Shown: positions 1-13,114 of the stretch, in pieces | Numbering within the stretch: position 1 is the stretch's first letter | Layout: each line of letters begins with the position of its first letter | Assembly: GCF_047663525.1 (NCBI RefSeq) | Contig: NC_092611.1 | Span: 9,833,001-9,897,000 of the forward strand | Origin: Anas platyrhynchos | Taxonomy: Eukaryota > Chordata > Aves > Anseriformes > Anatidae | Length of the DNA: 64,000 bases | Direction: 5' to 3' | Notes under the pieces: generated by a model | What the model was told of the DNA's origin: nothing | What the model saw: only the letters and a program-made list of their open reading frames with translations | Databases searched by the model: none | Position numbers and translations under genes: made by a program

Positions 1-961
1 CCTCATGGCAGAGGGGTGCTGGGCTGGCAGGATCTCAGAGCCCCACGATATATGGCTGGGAGGGATTACTGGGGTCAGCCAGACCACCAGCATGTCCCCA
101 GCCTACAGAGCAAGAGAATCTCGAGTGGAAAAGGAAAGACGACAAAAATGAGGCAGCTCCTGCAATTCCCTTCCTTTGATACCTTTTGCTCCGTATCTGT
201 GCTTGCCTCACTTGGTTGGGCTTGAGCACTGAGTATCCTGGGGTGCTTGCTGTGTTTTGCAAGTTTTTGGCACAGCAACTCTCCTACCCCGGCATGCCAC
301 CACTGCAGCATTGCAGCCTGCAGCACTTCTGGCTGAAATTTTGAGGCCCAGGGTGAAGAAAGTACAAGGAAATAAGGGCACCGAGGGCACACTAAGCCCT
401 TCTCTCGTGCTTGAGAGGGGAGCAGGACAACAGCATCACAGAGGAAAATGACTCATTAAGAGGTATCAGAATTTATTTACCTCCAGCTACACAGCAGGTT
501 AAAACAGTGCACGGTAAGGCTGGTATTTAACTTCCCACTCCAGCCAGCCTCTGTGGGGCTCCCGAGGTTAATGCCTCCATTTAAATGGAAATTGACTGCC
601 AGATTATTAACAACTGTTTGCAAAAAAAGCCCCCAACAAATCGTAAAGATTCTTTGTCAGCACAGTGCAGTTTCCAGCAAGCCTTACCCTTACCACAGCT
701 CAACCCCGATTTGGAGGGACCCAGGTAGACCTGGCCTCCAGTCAGCAGGGCTGTCTCCAAAAAGCCACAAATCCCTTTGAGTGACAGCCTCAGAGGATTT
801 CACCTGGCCTAGAGGAAGAAGCAAATTTGGATATGAGGTGAGCCCTGAGCTGGGCAGACAAGGGGTCAGCCAGGAGAAAGGGGCTGTGAGCAAGCAGGGA
901 CAAGCCTAATTGAAAAGGCTCACAGGGAGTTTGGGGTGCCTAGAAGGAAGAAAGCAAGTCT

Positions 962-967
<6 letters not shown>

Positions 968-992
<25 letters not shown>
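968..992 (+). repeat. Poly-A tract (25 A)
   Basis: An uninterrupted run of 25 A. A second run of 20 A follows 29 bp downstream in the same orientation. No element body, target-site duplication or polyadenylation signal is evident upstream, so this looks like an expanded mononucleotide tract rather than a retroposon tail. Confidence 0.97.
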
Positions 993-1021
993 GGTCTTCC
1001 AGCAAAAGGCAGATAAAATGC

Positions 1022-1041
1022 AAAAAAAAAAAAAAAAAAAA
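1022..1041 (+). repeat. Poly-A tract (20 A)
   Basis: An uninterrupted run of 20 A, paired with the tract ending at 992. The 29 bp between them is purine-rich unique sequence. Confidence 0.97.
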
Positions 1042-1904
1042 GATGCTGGAGCCATCCACCCAATGCAGCAGGACAGGTGGGCTCTGGCTGGCCAAGGAAG
1101 GGCAGAGCCCACAACTGTCCAGGCACAGATGCAGCCACAGAAGTCTGACCCCAGCCTGCCACCACTATTTGGTCTTGCTTTGCTACACAGCAAACACCAT
1201 GAAGGAAATATTGACCCTAAATGTCTCTTGAAATTTGTTGAAGCAAATTGGTTCGAAAGTGAGAGAAACCATGACCCCACTTAACAGTGTTACTTTGGTA
1301 CAAAATATCAAGAAAAAAGGGTGTGATTATTTTTTCCTTTGACCTCAAAGTAAGTAGTAGAACAAGGAAAAAATCAAAACCAACACTACTATGCAAATGG
1401 TTCCAACATCCTGTAATTAGTTACTTGTTTTTAAAAAAGGCCGGTGAGGTTCCTCAAAGTGTGGTATCTTTTTTTTTTTTTTTCCTCTCACAACAAGAAG
1501 TTTTCTGACACTGCTTTGGACCTCAGCTGTTTCTGCTGCTCACAGGGAGCATCTCTGCCCCTCAGAGCCATGGTGAGCACTCAAGCCCTGAGTTATGGCT
1601 ACTTCTCAGAAAACTCAAGCTTTTATTAACTAGAGCCTAGGCCTGAGGACACTACAGCACAAGATTTTTATTTTTTTTTTTTTTAGCAGGAAGGCAGAGC
1701 GCACTAGAGCAGATCCAATTATCTCCCAGCTATTTCATGTACAAGAAGGAACATCCCATCTAACCACATACACGGCCCCCAGATGTGCAAACAGCTGGGT
1801 GCCTTCCTGACTTGGAGGGAAAATCCGAGCCCAGCTCTCAATGCCTCACAGGCCTGCATTTATCTTCCCTGTCACCTTCCCAGCATGTCACTGGTTTGTG
1901 GTAC

Positions 1905-1945
1905 CAGGCCCTTCCCCAAGGAGCTTACAGCCAGAGCAGTCTGAA
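1905..1945 (+). repeat. Possible ancient SINE/LINE relic
   Basis: The phrase 'ccttccccaaggagcttaca' resembles, from memory, a phrase common in old amniote MIR/L2-like repeats ('ccctgccccaaagagcttacaatcta'). The match is only about 35 bp, so chance similarity cannot be excluded. Confidence 0.3.
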
Positions 1946-2184
1946 GCAGGGGCAGGAGAGCATTTAACCAGTTTACTGACCAGAAACCAGACCAGTTTGA
2001 TGCCTGATTCACCCAGGCTGGCACAGGAGTCCCTGGAGGTGGGACACTAGCCATGGCCAACCCTCAGCCCCCTGCCCAAGCCCTTCCACCACCCCCCTGA
2101 GCAGAGTCATGCCAGCTCGAGCTTGATGAGAGCTGGAGCAGCAGCACGAGGTCCTCCACAGCCTGAAATCCTGAAAATGCAGGC

Positions 2185-2203
2185 AAAAAAAAAAAAAAAA
2201 AAA
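2185..2203 (+). repeat. Poly-A tract (19 A)
   Basis: A run of 19 A followed by 'caacac'. No element body is recognisable upstream. Confidence 0.96.
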
Positions 2204-5154
2204 CAACACTGTTCAGTCTCCAGAACATGCTGCCTGAGACCATGTGCACAAGAGCAGTTTCAGGCTGGAATCAACTGTCACCCCCAAAGCCATCATGCAG
2301 CTCCTCTCTTGGCTCTGGCCTCAGGTTTCCCCTTTATCTTGCTTCATTAAATTTCTGGGGCAGGGCAAACAACTCAGATTTTTACCAAGAGATGACCAGA
2401 ATACACAGGTAACAACACGGAAAAGGAATTTGGGTGGAGAAGGAGCCTTTAAAGGGAAATGCTTTTAAGCGCTACTGCCTGGAGAAAAGTATAAGAGAAT
2501 TAGATCATTTTAGAAATATTTACAGCTTCACTGCATTGCTGCAGAAAAACCTCATGCTGCCATGTTTAATTTATTTCAGGCTTGAAAGAATAAATCTCAT
2601 TAAGGGCTAGTGCTTTCCTTTCACAAGGAGAAAGCATGTGTTCACACTCAAGATAATTACAAACATCCATGGCTTTAAAAATAAACCCATGTGCATCAGC
2701 ACAAGCTCTGAATCCATCCCAGCAAGTGGCTTCATTTTGAGCAGCCCTACAAGGACACAGTTAAAGGCAGCAAGGGGGGCCCAGACCAAGCACCAAGGGG
2801 GAGCAATCCTCTGGACAACAGAGCTTGCTTCCTGCTAAGTAAAAGTGGGCATCACTGCAAAAAAAGCCACTGAAGACACTGTCCCCTACTTCTGCACCCC
2901 TAGGACAGGCAGACCTGCAACCCCCAGCCAGCTCCCAGCAGCACTGAACCCATAGAGGGTCTTACAGCCCAGGTACATCACGTCCTAGTGCTCCCACATC
3001 CTAGGAACACAAGCACTGCATTTTTTTCAAGATGCTGCTTACATAAAACCGCAATGCTCGGCTGCTACAGAACGTCAGATCAGGCCTGAAATGATTCAGC
3101 AGTCAGTTCTGAGAAGGAAATCAAAAGGCTGGATACAGCCCTGTGCCTCCCCATGATTCACCCCCATTTTCCTCCTGCCTGTCTCCTCTGTCTGCCTTCC
3201 TCCATGGCCTCTGCAGGCATTTGCAAGTCATCTGTGCTCTATGTGAGAACTGGCCAAAAGCAATCATTCCAGGCTTTAAGAATTTTGAAATAAAATCTAT
3301 CTTGATCTGGAAAGAAAGGATCAATTTTAAAGTTACTCAAAGAATCAGAAGTTAATGATCAAAAGGAACATACCTTTCTAAAGGACACATCCAAGTGATT
3401 TTAAGCTCTTTTAGTTACTTCTTAAAAAAAGTTGCACAATTTTGAGAGTCATTTAAAGATGGAAAGTTAAGCATTTCGGTAATTGAATATTGAAAGTAAC
3501 TTCTTTAGAAACAAAACCACTGACCAAAAACGCATGAAATTTGTCTGCAAGTATTTCAGTAGCAATATATTGTATATATTTAATAGGAAAAATTTAGAGA
3601 GGTTCTCTATGCAGACAGATCATCTGTCTTTAGACAAGAGAAATACTAACAGTAAAGATAAATGCAGAATATTTGCAGAAGAATCATCAAGAAACATGAA
3701 TTAGTAGCCTCACGGCCAGAGGTTTGGAAGCATCTGTTACAGGAAAGGCCTGATTTTCATCTCTTGCTCAATCAGCAATAAATCAAAATATCCCTTCCTC
3801 AATGCCTTCCTTAACCAAACATTCAAATACATCCTTCCTCCACCCAGCCAGTCATGAACTATTGCTGCTGCCCTGTGAGCAGGATGAGTCAGGACGATTC
3901 CTGCCTGAACCGCTTGCAGATAGAGGGGAAAACACCTGACTCCTCTCCATGATCACAAACTTTAACTTCATCTGAGGTTTTGTTCCACTTATTTTGCCTT
4001 CTGAGCCTTCACATTCCTCATCTATTTTCCCTGAAGTAAACAGAAGATGCAAAGGGAGCTGGGTGCCAGGTGGCACAGCCCTCTGATCTGCCACCCAAGC
4101 ATGAGGTGCCTCCCCCAGCTCACCAGACCCCTTTGATCACAGCTCTCAGCTCCTGCACAAAGCTGACTTGCCACCGATGACTGAAAGAGGCAACATGAGA
4201 GGAGAACGTGGGGCTTGTAACAAGGATTTTCTCTTGAGAAAGCTCTTTGTAGATCCCATTTGGTCTGATCCAAGGAGCTTCAGTACATGGAGCCGTAAGA
4301 GAGAACTTGTCAGCAGGCAGTGACAGGAGGCTGTCAGCACGTGCATCAGGGTGAATATGACATCCCCAAAGCTCGTGTGTTGTGCTGTTTTGCCAACACT
4401 TCGCTGTTTATTTCACACTCGGGTGACTCTGTAGCAGAGTTCTGCAACCATACAGCCAGTAATGGAGAAGCTTCTGCAAGGAACCTTTTGAAGATACGAA
4501 GCTTTAACTACACATCAGTGTTTGTGCCCAGCTATCTCTCATTGAGCCTGGGAGGTCCTTACTGAAGTCACTTCATTTTGTGAGCATTAGCAGCTTTGCC
4601 AGAAGGATTTTTGTTTTTGACCATGAAATACTACAGTGAGAAATCAGAGCAATTGCTATCTCAGACCTGCTTCTCATCTGGGTTCCTCACCCCCTGACAT
4701 TGGCACCTCTCCCCTAATTTCTCAAGGACTGCTTTGCCATTTATGCATTGAGAGCAGCCCCAGCCATCTGAGGTACGTGCATTCCTATTTTACATCTGAC
4801 GGCTAACACTGGCACCAATTCAGTGCTGCTGCTGCAATCCACAGGGCAATATTCTCCTCCACACTCTTCCGCAAATGCTACTTTAAGCCTCAAACACTAA
4901 ATTAAGCAGCAATTAAATTTCTTCTCCTTTACTGATTGCATCTGTTTCATGACAGTTATCAGTGCTGACTTATGAATAAGTATCCAAACCCACATCAACG
5001 TTTGCCAGCAGCTCTTGTGAAGCACCTGATTAGTCTCATAAGCCAGTTGCATAATTTCTGTGCTTATCAGGTGCCATGAATCATTTGGCACTCTGGCTCA
5101 CAACAAGCAAATCTCCTCTTCCCTATAGGATACTTTACCCACAAATGGAAACAC

Positions 5155-5235
5155 ATGACATTCACCATTAGGTTAAACTCATTAAAGTAAATAGAACTAA
5201 ATTTAATTGACATGAGTAAACTTTCCTTTACCAAT
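5155..5235. repeat. Possible ancient amniote repeat relic
   Basis: The run containing 'aaactcattaaagtaaatag' and 'aatttaattgacatgagtaa' resembles, by memory only, the 'cattgaagtcaatgg' type phrases found in old amniote repeats. It is degenerate and short. An unrelated AT-rich unique sequence is equally possible. Confidence 0.2.
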
Positions 5236-5693
5236 GATGTTATTTCATTTCAATATTGCAGTAGTTTCAAGACAGCCTATGTTATGTTGGGTGCCATACA
5301 GGCAGCGGCAGTTCCTTGTCAAAAATGAGGTACTGTTGTGAGATCTAACAGGAGAAACCAGACCTCCCACTACAAGTGTCCTCATACTCCAGGGATGTAA
5401 ACAGTTGGAGGTATGAGAGGGAAGTCGAACTATTTTTAAGGAGTCCTGGCCACTGAAATTCCCTATTTCTCTATGCTTTTCCCCCAGCAGAGAAGAGACT
5501 TTCCCCTTCCCAGGAAGTGCTGTGCTGGGAGCAGGAGCTGGATGGGTTTCTCTGAAACACCCTCACTGCAAACCATTGAGAATGGAAAACAGTAACAGCA
5601 ACCAGAATGCACCCAGACACATCTGTCTTGTGCTATCCTAGCAAAATAAAAGGTTTAGAAATACCATCTTCTGGTTTTATTTTTCCTGCAGTT

Positions 5694-5718
5694 TCTTCAG
5701 CTTGAGAGAAGCTGAAGA
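5694..5718. repeat. Perfect 10-bp inverted repeat (hairpin)
   Basis: Arms at 5694-5703 and 5709-5718 are exact reverse complements around the 5-base loop 'gagag'. A pyrimidine-rich stretch ending in 'ctgcag' lies just upstream at about 5678-5691. No transcript context is visible. Confidence 0.7.
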
Positions 5719-8167
5719 GACAATTTCCTGCCTTGGCAAGAGCCTGAGGAACCTCTGCTTGAAGAGTCCCACCCCAGCCTGGCACAACATCATGCTGCAC
5801 CCAGGCAGCAGGGTAGGAGGCTGAGACCTCAAGACAGCGTGGCCCCAGGTGCCCAAAGGAGCTTAGCTATCAGCTTCACTGAAGCATAAACCAGATCACC
5901 CACATTAGCTGCTTCTTGCACAGGGCTTGTGAGTGTCATATGGGGCAGAAGGGGACAAGACAAGGCTTCAGTTTTGTTGCTTGAAGCAGTCTCATCCCCT
6001 GCTTCAAGCACCCCCAACCAAGCTGTAACTGAAGGGTCTCCTCACTCCTCTGGCTGCTTATCATAGCTTGAGCTATACCTCCATTTGAACACTGGAGAGA
6101 AATCACACTCCTTTTACTCTGACATAGAACAAAAAAAATGTTTTTATTATTCTAATCTTGATAGATTTGCACACAAAAGCTGCTCCTCTTAAGGCCTACC
6201 CCTAGCATCAACGCTGTAAGCTGCCTCCAGCCCCTCCTGCCTGGCAGCCAGTCCATCTCTGACCAGAAGATCAAAAGAGCAAGTGAAAGCTCTTCTCCTT
6301 GTTCTGCACTAAGTGCTCCTCCACCACTTCAGTGCTTATGAGAGATAATTACTGGCAAGGACTGAGAAGTGATGTATTCAGGCCTTAGCTTTGTAGCCCT
6401 AACAGATCATCAGAACCAAGTAATTGCTAAGGAGAGAAGTCTCCGTGTGATGCTACCTTCCTGGTTCAGTGAGAGTTGTGTGTTCTGCTGCATTAAAGCA
6501 GCTGAATTGGTTTCTCACCCTCCAGACCCCAGCCCTCCTGAACTCACACCCAGCCACCCTGCAGGCTCCAATCCCCTGGTCACTGGTGGGGTTCTCAGGG
6601 CAGATTTAACATCCTATGGCAACACCAGTGGAGAGGGAAGAGCCACCACAGCATCGGCTGAAGAAGTGGAGCAAAGGGTTCAGATGCACCATACCAGGGA
6701 TAAAAAAAAAAGCCACGCAACCCACACTGGCAGGCTGAGCCTCCCTTTCCCACCAAGCCAAAGAAAGGTTTTACTTCAAGGCCACCCTCATGCCTCTCTC
6801 CATTCCTGCACCCATGTAGAACCCACAAGAAATGTCACTGAACAGCAGAGTTCTGCAAATGTGAAAGCAGCTTGAACCAGCATCAATGCTTTCCTGCTTT
6901 CTCTTGCAGCCTCTACTCATAAAACGCTGCTGAAAAGTGTGGTTTTGTTTTTCACACTGTCAGGCCAATCTGGTGGCCACACAGGGATTTTCAGTTTGTT
7001 CCCTCTGAGTTTGCTCCTTTAAGTACATTACAGCTGTTACAATCTTTTCTTGCTGATTGCTTCTGCACATGTGAAAACATCCACACATTTTCTTTTCCTA
7101 CTTGTCTGCCTGTTGATGAATCTCTTTCCTGCATGATTGAAAGGCCTTGGTGGTTTTTGACAAAAGTATGAGATCTCAATTTAACCTTCCACCTATGGCA
7201 AGTCAAATACCAGCCTGCACCACTGGGAGCTGTAGACACTAGTTTCCCTAAGATGTTGGCAATACTTAATGCAGAAGACTTCAGATTAAGAAGCATTAAG
7301 GACAATTTTTCGGTGTGTTTGCCTTAGAGGTAAACACAGACACAACAAACCACTGCTCAATGGAAAATCAGTGTGGCGTGGAAGGGGGATATCACCAATG
7401 AATAAGCTAAAGCATGAACCTTCATATGAGCTGTGGTCCAAGACCCTGTATACCCAATTCCCAGCAAGTCCATCCCATTTATCCTCTATTTTTTACTGAA
7501 TACATCACTAGGCCCTTCCTGGCTGAGTCCTACAGCTGCTGTGGCTCAATGCCCTGTATCTGTTGTATGCAATGCTAACAAGTTGAAGGTGTCAAACCAA
7601 GGCTGCCTATATACAGTGGCTGTGAATAAATCAGCTTTTAGTGCCTCATGGTAACCTCCCAGGCATTAATACAACAAGAACAGAAAAAGCACATGTCATT
7701 CCCAGGTCAACTCACAGCAACTTCCATGAGCACCTTGCCATGACCACTTTATACCAGTGGTTTGCCCCTGAATTTCCTGCAGTCTTAGAAGGATTTTGCA
7801 AGGTTTGGTGCAAGCCTTAAAAGTGACAGCAGTGACTAAACTACCTGCATTCCTCCAGGTGCAGAAGAAGCTTGATGCATCCATCATCTGTACCACTGAT
7901 CTCAGCTCTGAAAAGTGCTTGCATGCAGCTATTTCCTCATTCCAGCAGCTAGAGGCTCTGCTGCTTTGGCAAAGGAAGGATCTCCACAGGCATGAATTTA
8001 AATATAAATGGAAAGCACAAGCAATTCCATGCCATGGAAAGACTCTGTGTGCTCAAACAGATGGATTTTACAGCCTGAAATATTGCACTTCATTGTCTTG
8101 CATGGGCAGAGTCCAAGCTTCATTATGATACGAAAAACAGCCAGAGGTTCCTGATGGGCTGCCATTC

Positions 8168-8183
8168 TTTTTTTTTTTTTTTT
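8168..8183 (-). repeat. Poly-T tract (16 T)
   Basis: A run of 16 T followed by 'aaacaag'. No retroposon body was recognised on the minus strand. Confidence 0.95.
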
Positions 8184-8564
8184 AAACAAGAAAACAGCCA
8201 GTGTGCAACCTCAATGTGAGGAACTCTATTGGACACAGAGGACAACGCTCAGAAGTCAGCCTGGGATCCAGGCTAGTCAACATGTTCTCTTCTGCTTGTC
8301 CAGTCTGCTCTTGTTCTTTGGGGCAGAGTGCCTCAACTTTTTGCTCCTGGTACCTGCCTCACCAAGGAGCAGTGAGACAGGTAAGCCTGCAGCAGTGCAG
8401 TTCAGTTTTCTGCATTGGACCAGTTACCTTCCCTACATGCTTCCAAGAAACAGAGAAACCCTTGTCAAGTCAAGGGTGATGCAGGGAAAGGCTGTCCAGA
8501 CCAGCAGGAGGGTCTCACAAAGTTCTCCTAATATCTAACAGATCCACTTTCATAGCACTTTCAG

Positions 8565-8596
8565 AAAAAAAAAAAAAAAAAACAAAAAAAAAAAAA
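8565..8596 (+). repeat. A-rich tract
   Basis: A run of 18 A, one C, then 13 A, running into 'cacaaagg'. No adjoining element was recognised. Confidence 0.95.
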
Positions 8597-10359
8597 CACA
8601 AAGGGCTGCCAATGCTGTAGAAGCAGCCGTCTACACAGAAGCAATGTTGCTCCAAAGCAGCATCAACTCTGGTAAACACTCAGCAATGTTGTCTTCTGTC
8701 CCATCAACACGGAAATGGGACACGGTGTTTGGGTCTGCAAGCCAGTCTGTGTGTTCAGGGTCTGTTCACATTTAAGATCAAGCGCCACCAGGAATTTATG
8801 ATGAGAACAAGGCACAGGAGTACAGCAGCACCTCTGAGAAGCCTCCTGAACTCAGGGCTGCCACAGCCACATGGCTCCTGTGCATATGTGCAAGACACGG
8901 GCTGTTCGTACACCCACTTCACAGCCAAATACCTCAGCTGTGACTGCTTAACTAGCTCAAAATAAGGCACAACACAGAAACCACTTCAAGTCACACAGGC
9001 AAAGCATTTGCCAAGCTGTGACTCTGGTGCAGAAATACCTGCACACCCTGTCCAACGTGATCCTTAGCACAGGACCACTGGTGCCTGGAGAAAGCAGCAT
9101 TTATTTATACAGGGAAAAGGAATGTGGAGCTTACGCAGCTCCCTGATGCCTGAACAAGACGGGCAGCAAGCAGGTAGCACAAACACAAGCATCCTAATGC
9201 ACTGACAAGAATCAACTGCTTGAGATACCCCTGCACAGCCCTGCTTTCGCCTCTGGTTGTACAAGGTACACGATGAACGGAGCAGCAGCCACAGGTTTAG
9301 GTAGGGCTGGGAATCGATGGCGTGCTGCTTTGTTAGCTGCCATGTAACACCTTCAGTACAAGCTGTGAGGACTGCACACAGACCCCAGCTATTTATTTTT
9401 TTTTAAACAACAAGGAACAGCAAACTGCTATCAGCCAGGACAGAGACAGCCTGCAAGCTGTTTCCTTACCTTCTAGTCCCCTTTGACCCCACTCCCAAGG
9501 GGATAGAGCCACCACCAGGGCACAACCAAGCACCAGTCTGGGAGCTGCTGCCTGCTCCTTCCTCTCTTTCAATGCCACCAGCCTGTGTGGCAGGGAGCAG
9601 GCTTCCTCCAGCAGAAGTGCTCCCAATCCACAGACTGAGGGACATAAATATTGCTGTTCCATGGCTGAGCAGCAGAGCCGCTCCTTGGGACAGTGCCAGC
9701 ATTCCACAAACTCCTTTTATTTATAGCTTCTGTGACAATTTGTCTTCCTAAAGCTGCCACTGTATTATATCTATTATTTAATGTTTTGTCTCAATGATAC
9801 TCTGTAATTTATACCAGCCCTTAATAACACATTAAAATCTTGTGCTGTGTTATTTTCTTTGCCATTGTGCTTTTCAAGAGCATAAGTAGATTTAGGCATA
9901 GATTTAGAGCATCCCCTGTATATCCAGACCTGGGGTAGTGACTCTCCTGAAAGTTAAAAGCACTGGAGCTCTGCTGGGGAAAAATTGCCAGGAGAGCCCT
10001 GCTCTACCATGACTAGAGGAGCAAAAGCAGATGGATTTCCAACCACTATAATGGAAGCCAAAGGGAAGGGGACAGGTAGAGGCCAGCTACTGGGGCAGAG
10101 ATGTCAGTCTTAGCAGCAACGTGATCTTTTACTGTCTTTACATAAAGTATTCCTGCTTTTTTTAGGGTGAGGTACAAATATTGACTTTAGGACCTAGAAA
10201 CAAGCACGGTCTTGAGGAATTCAAAACATGAAGTTATTGTTTTTCCAAATGGCAGCTTCTTCATAAAATAAAACCTCTCAGGTATGTTTGTTCCCATTAA
10301 AATCATATAAAAAACTATGATGCATCTTCAAAACCTGGGGCCTTGAAAGCCTTCCAAAT

Positions 10360-10960
10360 GTGGATCAAAAAGATGACATATTTTCCAAGTCTTTGAGGAA
10401 ACAAAACCAAAGCCAGAACACAGGGCCTATCCTAGCAGCAGGACCAAACTGCATTAGGGAGAACTCTGAAGGATCCCAACCTACCATCACACAAGCCCTA
10501 AGAGTCAACCTAAGTACCCTAAACATACCTGACCAAGCCCCACAGAGACTCAACAACACAAGAGCTCTGCAGTTACACAACGTTCCCACAGGTTCAACAT
10601 GCAGGAGAGATGTCCCCATGTTTTGGAGCAGGGCTGTACGCTACCTGACATACCTGAACACTACAGATACCAAAGAACATTACATGGCCAGCAATAAAGA
10701 AATAATACAAATACAGACACAAGAAAAACACTTAAATCCTACCTTGAGTAGATCTCCATCTCTTGCAGAGACCACATGAAGACCCAACAGCCATCCTCCA
10801 TACAAGCAAAGTGAGGCAGCATCACAACCACCCTACAGACTGGTTCCTTATAAAGGTCTCAGGGAGACCAAAGCCACTCTCCCACCTTGTACTTCCCACC
10901 ACCCTTCATTTTTTTTCTTACATCATTAAAGTGCTTGGCATAATTGGGTTTTAATGTTAG
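10360..10960 (+). other. A/C-rich strand-skewed block with 140-codon open frame
   Basis: From about 10360 to 10900 the plus strand is rich in A and C and poor in G and T. A frame at 10360-10779 stays open for about 140 codons and encodes a Thr/Asn/Gln/Ser-rich product starting MDQKDD. I do not recognise the protein or see any domain, signal peptide or membrane segment. Few T residues means few stop codons, so composition alone could keep it open. It could be a decayed mobile-element fragment or simply skewed unique DNA. No LTRs or inverted repeats were seen around it. Confidence 0.3.
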
Positions 10961-12799
10961 CAGCTGTACCTATTATCTGTTTAAATCCTAAATAATTGTT
11001 ACAATTAATGTTGCCTTGCCTACCCTGTCTTAAGAAGTGTTTGTTAGGGAAGGCAATGTTATATGTTAATTAACTTGCTACCAAATTTCGGTATTTAATT
11101 ACATATTCTAAATCTGTTGCTATTTCCCCATGTAAGCAGGTAATGAGCCAGGGTCAATTAAGTGTGTGTTAACCTGGATCCTGGTCTATTGGCATGATGA
11201 GGATAAAGACATTTATTATAGCAAAAGCCAGCCAAAACCAAAGTACCATCAGCCCATTTTTTTGACCAGTATCAGCTGACAATTCCTTCCCCTGATCCAG
11301 CACTGCCTGCAGAGTACAGGATCAAGCACACTGTATTTGTATTAATTAAACCAATGAGCAATGGGAGACTCCTGGGTGTCTGGGTGTGTTGCAGAAGCCA
11401 GTGCAGCTGCTGCAGGCACCTGGGCTGGGACTGGAAGTGGGAGCAGCCAGCTGGGGCTCAGCGGGGATTTACAGCACTCTGCCCCATTACAAAGACCCTG
11501 CTTGGCTGCAGCTTGATGACAGAACCCATTATCCACCAGTGATGTGGAAAAGCTCAGGATATTAGTGAGCCTCGGGGTCCTTCTGTGGGTTTGGTTGAAA
11601 AAGGATCTGGAAAATGACGCTGTCAAATAAAATATGGGAGGCAGGGACCTGTCCCTGATCTCCCACTCTTCTGTTCAGGTCTTCAGTGGTCACCCAACAG
11701 GAAACCACCAAAACATGTGGCTATGAACAGGCTGTGGCTTGTGCAGCTCTGCTGCTGAGGGCTCTTATTGTACTATTAGAAATACCTCTTGCTACAGCCA
11801 CGAGGGTGACATATAGCCAAAACCAGAGCTAGAGCAATGAGAGAGAAAGAAATTGGAGCAGGTGGCTTGTGGTTGTTTATTTATTTATTTTCCTCTTTAA
11901 TAACATTCTCATGCCCTAGTTTTCTCCTGGAATTCTGATGAAAAAAGAAAATAAAAAATAAAGATACCATTATTTGCTCTGAGCTTTCGTAGGAAAGCAA
12001 AATGCATTTCTCAGTCAGGTTATCCATCTCCCCCTGGAGCTGCCTGCCCATCTCAGAGCACGGGAAGAAATGAGCTTTCACTGCAGCAGCCCAGAATTAA
12101 TGCACAGGGTCACCCAGCCACCTCCACTGTAACACAGCCACGGCCGAAACAGATGTGTCGAGGCACACGTCAGGATGGTTCCCTGCAGCATCACCCCCAT
12201 CCCACCTGCCCTGGCCTGCAGAGGGGAGCAGTTACTGCTGTGGTTTCCAGCACCAAAGGTCGGCGCTGCTCCTGTCCCATGCCCACTCCCCTCGGAGCTG
12301 CAGCACAGAGCAGCTCAGGCACCAGCCGGGCCAGCAACTTCCAGCAGGATTTTAAGAAAGTGGCAGTTTCTTAAGAAATCTGTTCTCTGAGCTTGGTTTG
12401 AACTGGGAAGACAAGCTAGCAGGTGCTGTCCTTGGCAGAAGCATGCAGAACCACAAGAATTAACCCTCCAAGATGTCTCTTTTCTCAAAGGCGACAGCAC
12501 CGCTCACTCACTTGTGTTAGGACACCCTTATTTTGGGAGTGCTTGCATCCACATGGTCCCACAGGCAAGCATGTGAGCACTCTCATTTTTGGCCATTCCC
12601 CTTCATGCAGGCACATGCACCCTCACTGTCAGCCCAACACAATTCTGTCACAAATTTTTTCTCTCTGCAACCAGGGCTACCCCTGCCTGCTCTCCCTGGG
12701 CAGAGCTGCGTTTCCAGCACAGGGAACCGCTGGTGATGAATATTAATTGCTTTAACATCTTGTTGTGATAGGGCCAAGCCCATTTTGCTGCTTTGGCTC

Positions 12800-12812
12800 G
12801 TTGCTAGGGAAC
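12800..12812. promoter_or_regulatory. RFX X-box-like motif
   Basis: The sequence GTTGCTAGGGAAC fits the inverted-repeat RFX X-box (GTNRCC, 0-3 bases, RGYAAC) with one mismatch in each half. RFX factors control ciliary and other genes in animals. Binding here is inferred from the motif only. Confidence 0.35.
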
Positions 12813-13114
12813 TGAGAAAGGCAAGTCATGGGTTTTGGTGCTCCGGGCCACCAGGGCTGCAGAGCAGCGGCAAGCTGCAGAGCAGGATTCGCCTGATAAT
12901 TATTTAGAATCTAATAAAAGAAAGGGCGAGAAAACAATGGTTTTTCTCTCTTCTCCCGGATCGGCTTTCAGACTACATGGGGTCATTAATCCCCAGAGCC
13001 AGGCAGTTTCTCGGTTGCACGATGCCTGCCTCACCCCGCCACAGGACGAGGACGCCCCTGCTTGCTCAGCAGCGTGGTGCTGAGCTGCACCTCGCACAAC
13101 ACCGTGGCGAGTGG

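Larger units (their letters stand above)
1..5150. other. Non-coding stretch, no gene supported
   Basis: Unique sequence of mixed composition. Open frames are all under 85 codons, overlap on both strands and show no recognisable domain. The stretch holds two A-tracts near 1 kb, another at 2.2 kb, T-tracts near 1.47 and 1.67 kb, and a possible old SINE relic at 1905-1945. A sequence near 4776-4800 also faintly resembles the MIR/L2 tail (a run reading roughly like the 'cattttacagatg' segment), but it is too short to call. Nothing else stands out. Confidence 0.7.
5151..10300. other. Non-coding stretch, no gene supported
   Basis: Mostly unique sequence. The longest open frame (6369-6875, plus, 168 codons) has no recognisable domain, begins in ordinary AT-rich sequence and lacks a convincing splice or promoter context, so it is not called a gene. 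The stretch holds a small hairpin at 5694-5718, a T-tract at 8168-8183, an A-tract at 8565-8596 and an AT-rich enhancer-like patch at about 9720-9900. Confidence 0.7.

Noticed and set aside
6369..6875. 168-codon plus-strand open frame
   Set aside because: Includes a run of lysines from an A-tract. No recognisable fold, and no homologue known to me.
8290..8380. Possible exon with CAG/GTAAGC donor at 8381 and Leu-rich reading
   Set aside because: The acceptor is ambiguous and no partner exon was found. The hydrophobic reading is likely chance.
10360..10960. Nuclear copy of mitochondrial DNA, suggested by A/C skew
   Set aside because: No recognisable mitochondrial gene, tRNA or rRNA phrase, and the open frame does not resemble a mitochondrial protein.
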